Shown: positions 6,045 to 7,813 of the stretch, one piece after another | How positions within the stretch are numbered: position 1 is the first letter of the stretch | Layout of the letters: every line of letters begins with the position of its first letter | NCBI GenBank assembly: GCA_030528845.1 | Contig: JAUMYC010000008.1 | Coordinates: 1 to 7,813, forward strand | Source: Eubacteriales bacterium | GTDB lineage: Bacteria > Bacillota_A > Clostridia > Christensenellales > Aristaeellaceae | Length of the DNA stretch: 7,813 nt | Direction: 5' to 3' | Made by a program: the position numbers and the translations under genes | Notes under the pieces: model-generated | Databases searched by the model: none | Told to the model about the DNA's origin: nothing | Seen by the model: only the letters and a program-made list of their open reading frames with translations

Positions 6045-6738
6045 ATGCCTTTTTCTGCTCCTGCGGCACGATCTCCACCACCCGCAGCACATTTTCCCGC
6101 ACGCGGAAGCGGATATCCCTCCCGGCGAAAAAGAAGCCGTAGACCCGCTCCGGATCGCTCTGATAGGAGGGGCGCGGGTCTCCGCGCAGCGCGCCGACGA
6201 GCGCCTCGCGCTTCTCCGGCTCGATCTGTTCGAGCAGCTCCTGCGGGAATTCCACCTCCAGCGCATAGCCGGCCACCTCGCCCGCAAAGCCCGCCGTGGC
6301 CTCCGGGCGGCTGTCCACATGCGGCAGATACGGCTTAATGTCATAGATGGGCGTGCCGTCGGCCATGTCCGCGCCGGAGACATGCAGCACCACGCCGTGC
6401 TGCTCGGTCTTTTCGATCTCCTCGATCTTCACGCAGGAAAGCCCGATGGGATTGGGCCGAAATGGCGAGCGCGTGGCAAACACGCCCATGCGCGCGTTGC
6501 CGCCCAGCCTCGGCGGGCGCACCGTCGCGCTCCAGCCCTCCTTTTTGTTCCGATCAAAGCCCCACAAAAGCCAGATGTGCGAATAGCCCTCCAGCCCGCG
6601 CAGCGCGTCCGGATTGCGAAACTCCCCTTCAAACACGATCGTCCCGCGGATGCCTTCCACGAGCCCGCTCTGTCTGGGCAGGCCAAACTTCGTTGAAAAA
6701 TCGTTGCGCAGCCGCGCGATGACCTTCAGGCTCTCCAT
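6043..6738 (-). CDS. trmO: tRNA (N6-threonylcarbamoyladenosine(37)-N6)-methyltransferase, TrmO/TsaA family
   Basis: The 231 residues match the length of Escherichia coli TrmO (formerly TsaA/YaeB, about 235). The enzyme uses S-adenosylmethionine to methylate t6A at position 37 of certain threonine tRNAs, improving decoding. Family motifs are clear: KFGLPRQSGL (17-26), GYSHIWLLWGF (51-61), the signature GVFATRSPFRPNPIGLS (85-101), DMADGTPIYDIKPYLP (124-139) and DPRPSYQ (187-193). The N-terminal part forms the SAM-binding beta-barrel and the last 60 or so residues the small C-terminal domain. The start at 6738 follows GAGAGG (6747-6752) by 8 nt. That ribosome site lies inside the end of the upstream regulator gene, and only 5 nt separate the two genes, so they form one operon and are probably translationally coupled. 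The last codon lies next to the shared terminator, whose T-tract overlaps the trmO stop codon. Confidence 0.95.
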   Translation of the reverse strand: MESLKVIARLRNDFSTKFGLPRQSGLVEGIRGTIVFEGEFRNPDALRGLEGYSHIWLLWGFDRNKKEGWSATVRPPRLGGNARMGVFATRSPFRPNPIGLSCVKIEEIEKTEQHGVVLHVSGADMADGTPIYDIKPYLPHVDSRPEATAGFAGEVAGYALEVEFPQELLEQIEPEKREALVGALRGDPRPSYQSDPERVYGFFFAGRDIRFRVRENVLRVVEIVPQEQKKA

Positions 6739-6743
6739 ATTTT

Positions 6744-7580
6744 TTACCTCTCCCTGACGGGGATCCAGATGAAGCTCTCATAATCCGCCGCATCCGTCTC
6801 TCCCTCGCTGTAGATCTCGATATTCATGCCCTCTGCGGGCGCGAACTGCCCGTTGCCGGGCATCCATTCGGTATAGATCTGCCGGTTCAGCGCCTGCAGC
6901 GCGCCGGGCATCGGCCCGACAGCGCGGAACTTCGCCCATGTATGCGCGGGAATCTCCCGCACGACGAACCCTTCCGGCACGACCGCGCCGTCCGCATAAA
7001 AATCGCCGATGGCATAGATAAAATCCGCTCCGGGCTCGCTGTCAAAGCATACGGCCAGCATGCCGGGCACCACGCCGTGCAGCCCCGCCGCCGCGTATTC
7101 GTCCCAGAGCTGCGGGATATCGCGCATGCATGTGTCGTACGCCACCGCATACTCCTTTACCAGCACGCGCAGCCTGTCCATTTTTTCCACTCTGTAATCC
7201 ATCATACCGCCTCCTACGAGCTGTATTCGGATCTGAAGCGGATTACGCCAGCGCAGAGGCGCGTCCGGCTTTTTGGCGGCAGCGGGCGTCAGGCCGTGAA
7301 ACCGCTTGAACGCCTTTTGAAAGCTCTCCGGCGTTTCGTAACCGTATTTGAGCGCGGCGTCGATCACCTTTGCGCCCTTATGCAGCTCCTGCCCGGCCAG
7401 AGAAAGCCGCCTCTCCCGCACATATTCCGCCATGCTCATGCCCGTCATCGCCGAAAACACGCGCTGGAGATAATACTGCGAAAGGCCCGCCCTGCGCGCG
7501 ATCGCCGCATAGTCGATCTCTCCGGCGAGGCTCCGCTCGATGTCCTGCAGGATGCCGTTGATCGTCTCCGTCCAGTTCAT
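6744..7580 (-). CDS. AraC-family regulator with GyrI-like effector-binding domain
   Basis: The 278-residue protein has its DNA-binding domain first, as in Rob-type regulators. Helix-turn-helix one is at about 24-48 (IARRAGLSQYYLQRVF) and two at about 72-97 (ALKYGYETPESFQKAF, then HGLTP). A short linker leads to a C-terminal GyrI-like/AraC effector-binding domain (about 125-278), which includes IPQLWDEY, a DFIYAIG strand, HTWAKF and an acidic DYESFIWIPV end. Such domains bind small hydrophobic or cationic ligands in related proteins; the ligand here is unknown. The ATG at 7589 directly abuts the AAGGAG ribosome site (zero spacing), while the ATG at 7580 lies 9 nt from it, so 7580 is taken as the start. 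It is the first gene of an operon with trmO. It may also regulate genes outside the window, or itself. Confidence 0.9.
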   Translation of the reverse strand: MNWTETINGILQDIERSLAGEIDYAAIARRAGLSQYYLQRVFSAMTGMSMAEYVRERRLSLAGQELHKGAKVIDAALKYGYETPESFQKAFKRFHGLTPAAAKKPDAPLRWRNPLQIRIQLVGGGMMDYRVEKMDRLRVLVKEYAVAYDTCMRDIPQLWDEYAAAGLHGVVPGMLAVCFDSEPGADFIYAIGDFYADGAVVPEGFVVREIPAHTWAKFRAVGPMPGALQALNRQIYTEWMPGNGQFAPAEGMNIEIYSEGETDAADYESFIWIPVRER

Positions 7581-7589
7581 CCGCTTCAT

Positions 7590-7595
7590 CTCCTT
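7590..7595 (-). promoter_or_regulatory. Ribosome binding site that decides the AraC-regulator start
   Basis: AAGGAG on the minus strand touches the first ATG (7589) but stands 9 nt from the second in-frame ATG (7580). The second is therefore the more likely initiation codon, giving a protein three residues shorter than the longest frame. Confidence 0.75.
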
Positions 7596-7602
7596 CGCCC
7601 GC

Positions 7603-7608
7603 AGTATA
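7603..7608 (-). promoter_or_regulatory. Possible -10 box of the araC-like/trmO operon
   Basis: TATACT on the minus strand lies 23 nt before the chosen start codon. No good -35 is visible at 16-18 bp (AGGCAT or GGCATT are poor), so the promoter may need an activator, perhaps the regulator itself. The box is suggestive only. Confidence 0.35.
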
Positions 7609-7670
7609 CCGCGCTCCGCCGCAAAATGCCTGTCCTCTCCGGTGCAGGAATTCCCCGCCTCCCCGCATTT

Positions 7671-7689
7671 GGCGACCCTTTCGGCCGCC
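7671..7689. repeat. Degenerate half copy of repeat element B
   Basis: GGCGACC (7671-7677), loop CTTTC and GGCCGCC (7683-7689) resemble the left hairpin of element B (GGCGACC, CTTGC, GGTCGCC) with one loop change and one uncompensated stem mismatch. It looks like a decayed relic about 40 bp from the intact copy. Confidence 0.45.
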
Positions 7690-7713
7690 CGACCTTCGCT
7701 TTTCTTCTCTCCC

Positions 7714-7810
7714 GTAGGGGCGACCCTTGCGGTCGCCCGCCCCCGCGCAGCCGTCGGTTCAGCGGCGCGAACAACTCAACCAGACGGGCGGGGGCAAGCC
7801 CCGCCCCTAC
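7714..7810. repeat. Paired-hairpin intergenic repeat element B
   Basis: The ends are inverted (GTAGGGGCG on the left, CGCCCCTAC on the right). The left hairpin is GGGCGACC (7718-7725), loop CTTGC, GGTCGCCC (7731-7738). The right hairpin is GGGCGGGG (7786-7793), loop GCAAG, CCCCGCCC (7799-7806). In the same orientation the two have identical loops and stems that differ at three paired positions, all compensated. The 47-nt centre (7739-7785) shows no open gene. I recall closely similar sequences between genes in gut Clostridia, so this is probably a repeat family. The element ends 3 nt before the window edge, so its full extent is not certain. Confidence 0.68.
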
Positions 7811-7813
7811 AAA

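Noticed and set aside
4887..6383. 498-codon minus-strand open frame
   Set aside because: It is antisense to the GT2-GtrA gene, crosses a strong terminator and enters trmO in another frame. No domain is recognisable.

Overview
This window is a GC-rich, ordinary-looking chromosomal stretch from what is most likely a Gram-positive gut Clostridia member (Oscillospirales or Christensenellales-like). That placement is an inference. It rests on strong AGGAGG-type ribosome binding sites, a two-domain NadE, a J-domain-type protein with a cysteine-rich tail, a GT2-GtrA fusion, and intergenic hairpin repeats of a kind I recall from such genomes. I see no phage, transposase, tRNA, rRNA or CRISPR.

Layout. 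Bases 3-329 hold the C-terminal end of a TPR/J-domain-type protein with a Cys-rich tail. It is followed after 31 nt by a divergent glycerol-3-phosphate dehydrogenase (361-1407, +). Bases 1408-1788 hold no gene. They contain a strong terminator, a compact repeat element built of four hairpins (1539-1639) and two further hairpins, and they separate the dehydrogenase from the convergent NAD synthetase gene nadE (1789-3672, -). A divergent promoter region (3673-3880) carries one promoter for nadE and one for a membrane-anchored alpha/beta hydrolase (3881-4849, +), plus a perfect DnaA-box match with a weaker neighbour. A GT2-GtrA fusion glycosyltransferase (4938-5984, +) follows from its own extended -10 promoter and ends at a terminator that is probably bidirectional. 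Converging on that terminator is a two-gene minus-strand operon: an AraC-type regulator with a GyrI-like effector-binding domain (6744-7580), then the tRNA methyltransferase gene trmO (6043-6738), separated by 5 nt. The right end (7671-7813) holds a second paired-hairpin repeat and a decayed half copy.

How the genes relate. Most are housekeeping or envelope functions: NAD synthesis, the glycerol-phosphate branch of lipid synthesis, lipid-linked sugar transfer and tRNA position-37 modification. There is no evidence that they form one pathway. I found no convincing new multi-gene system. The most informative unexplained signal is the pair of unrelated repeat elements (1539-1639 and 7714-7810). 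They share one design: two inverted terminal hairpins with identical loops, whose stems differ only at paired positions, so base pairing is kept. Other points of interest are the GPD1-like active-site signature in the dehydrogenase, the DnaA-box pair in the nadE/hydrolase divergent region, and the coupling of an effector-sensing AraC regulator to trmO.
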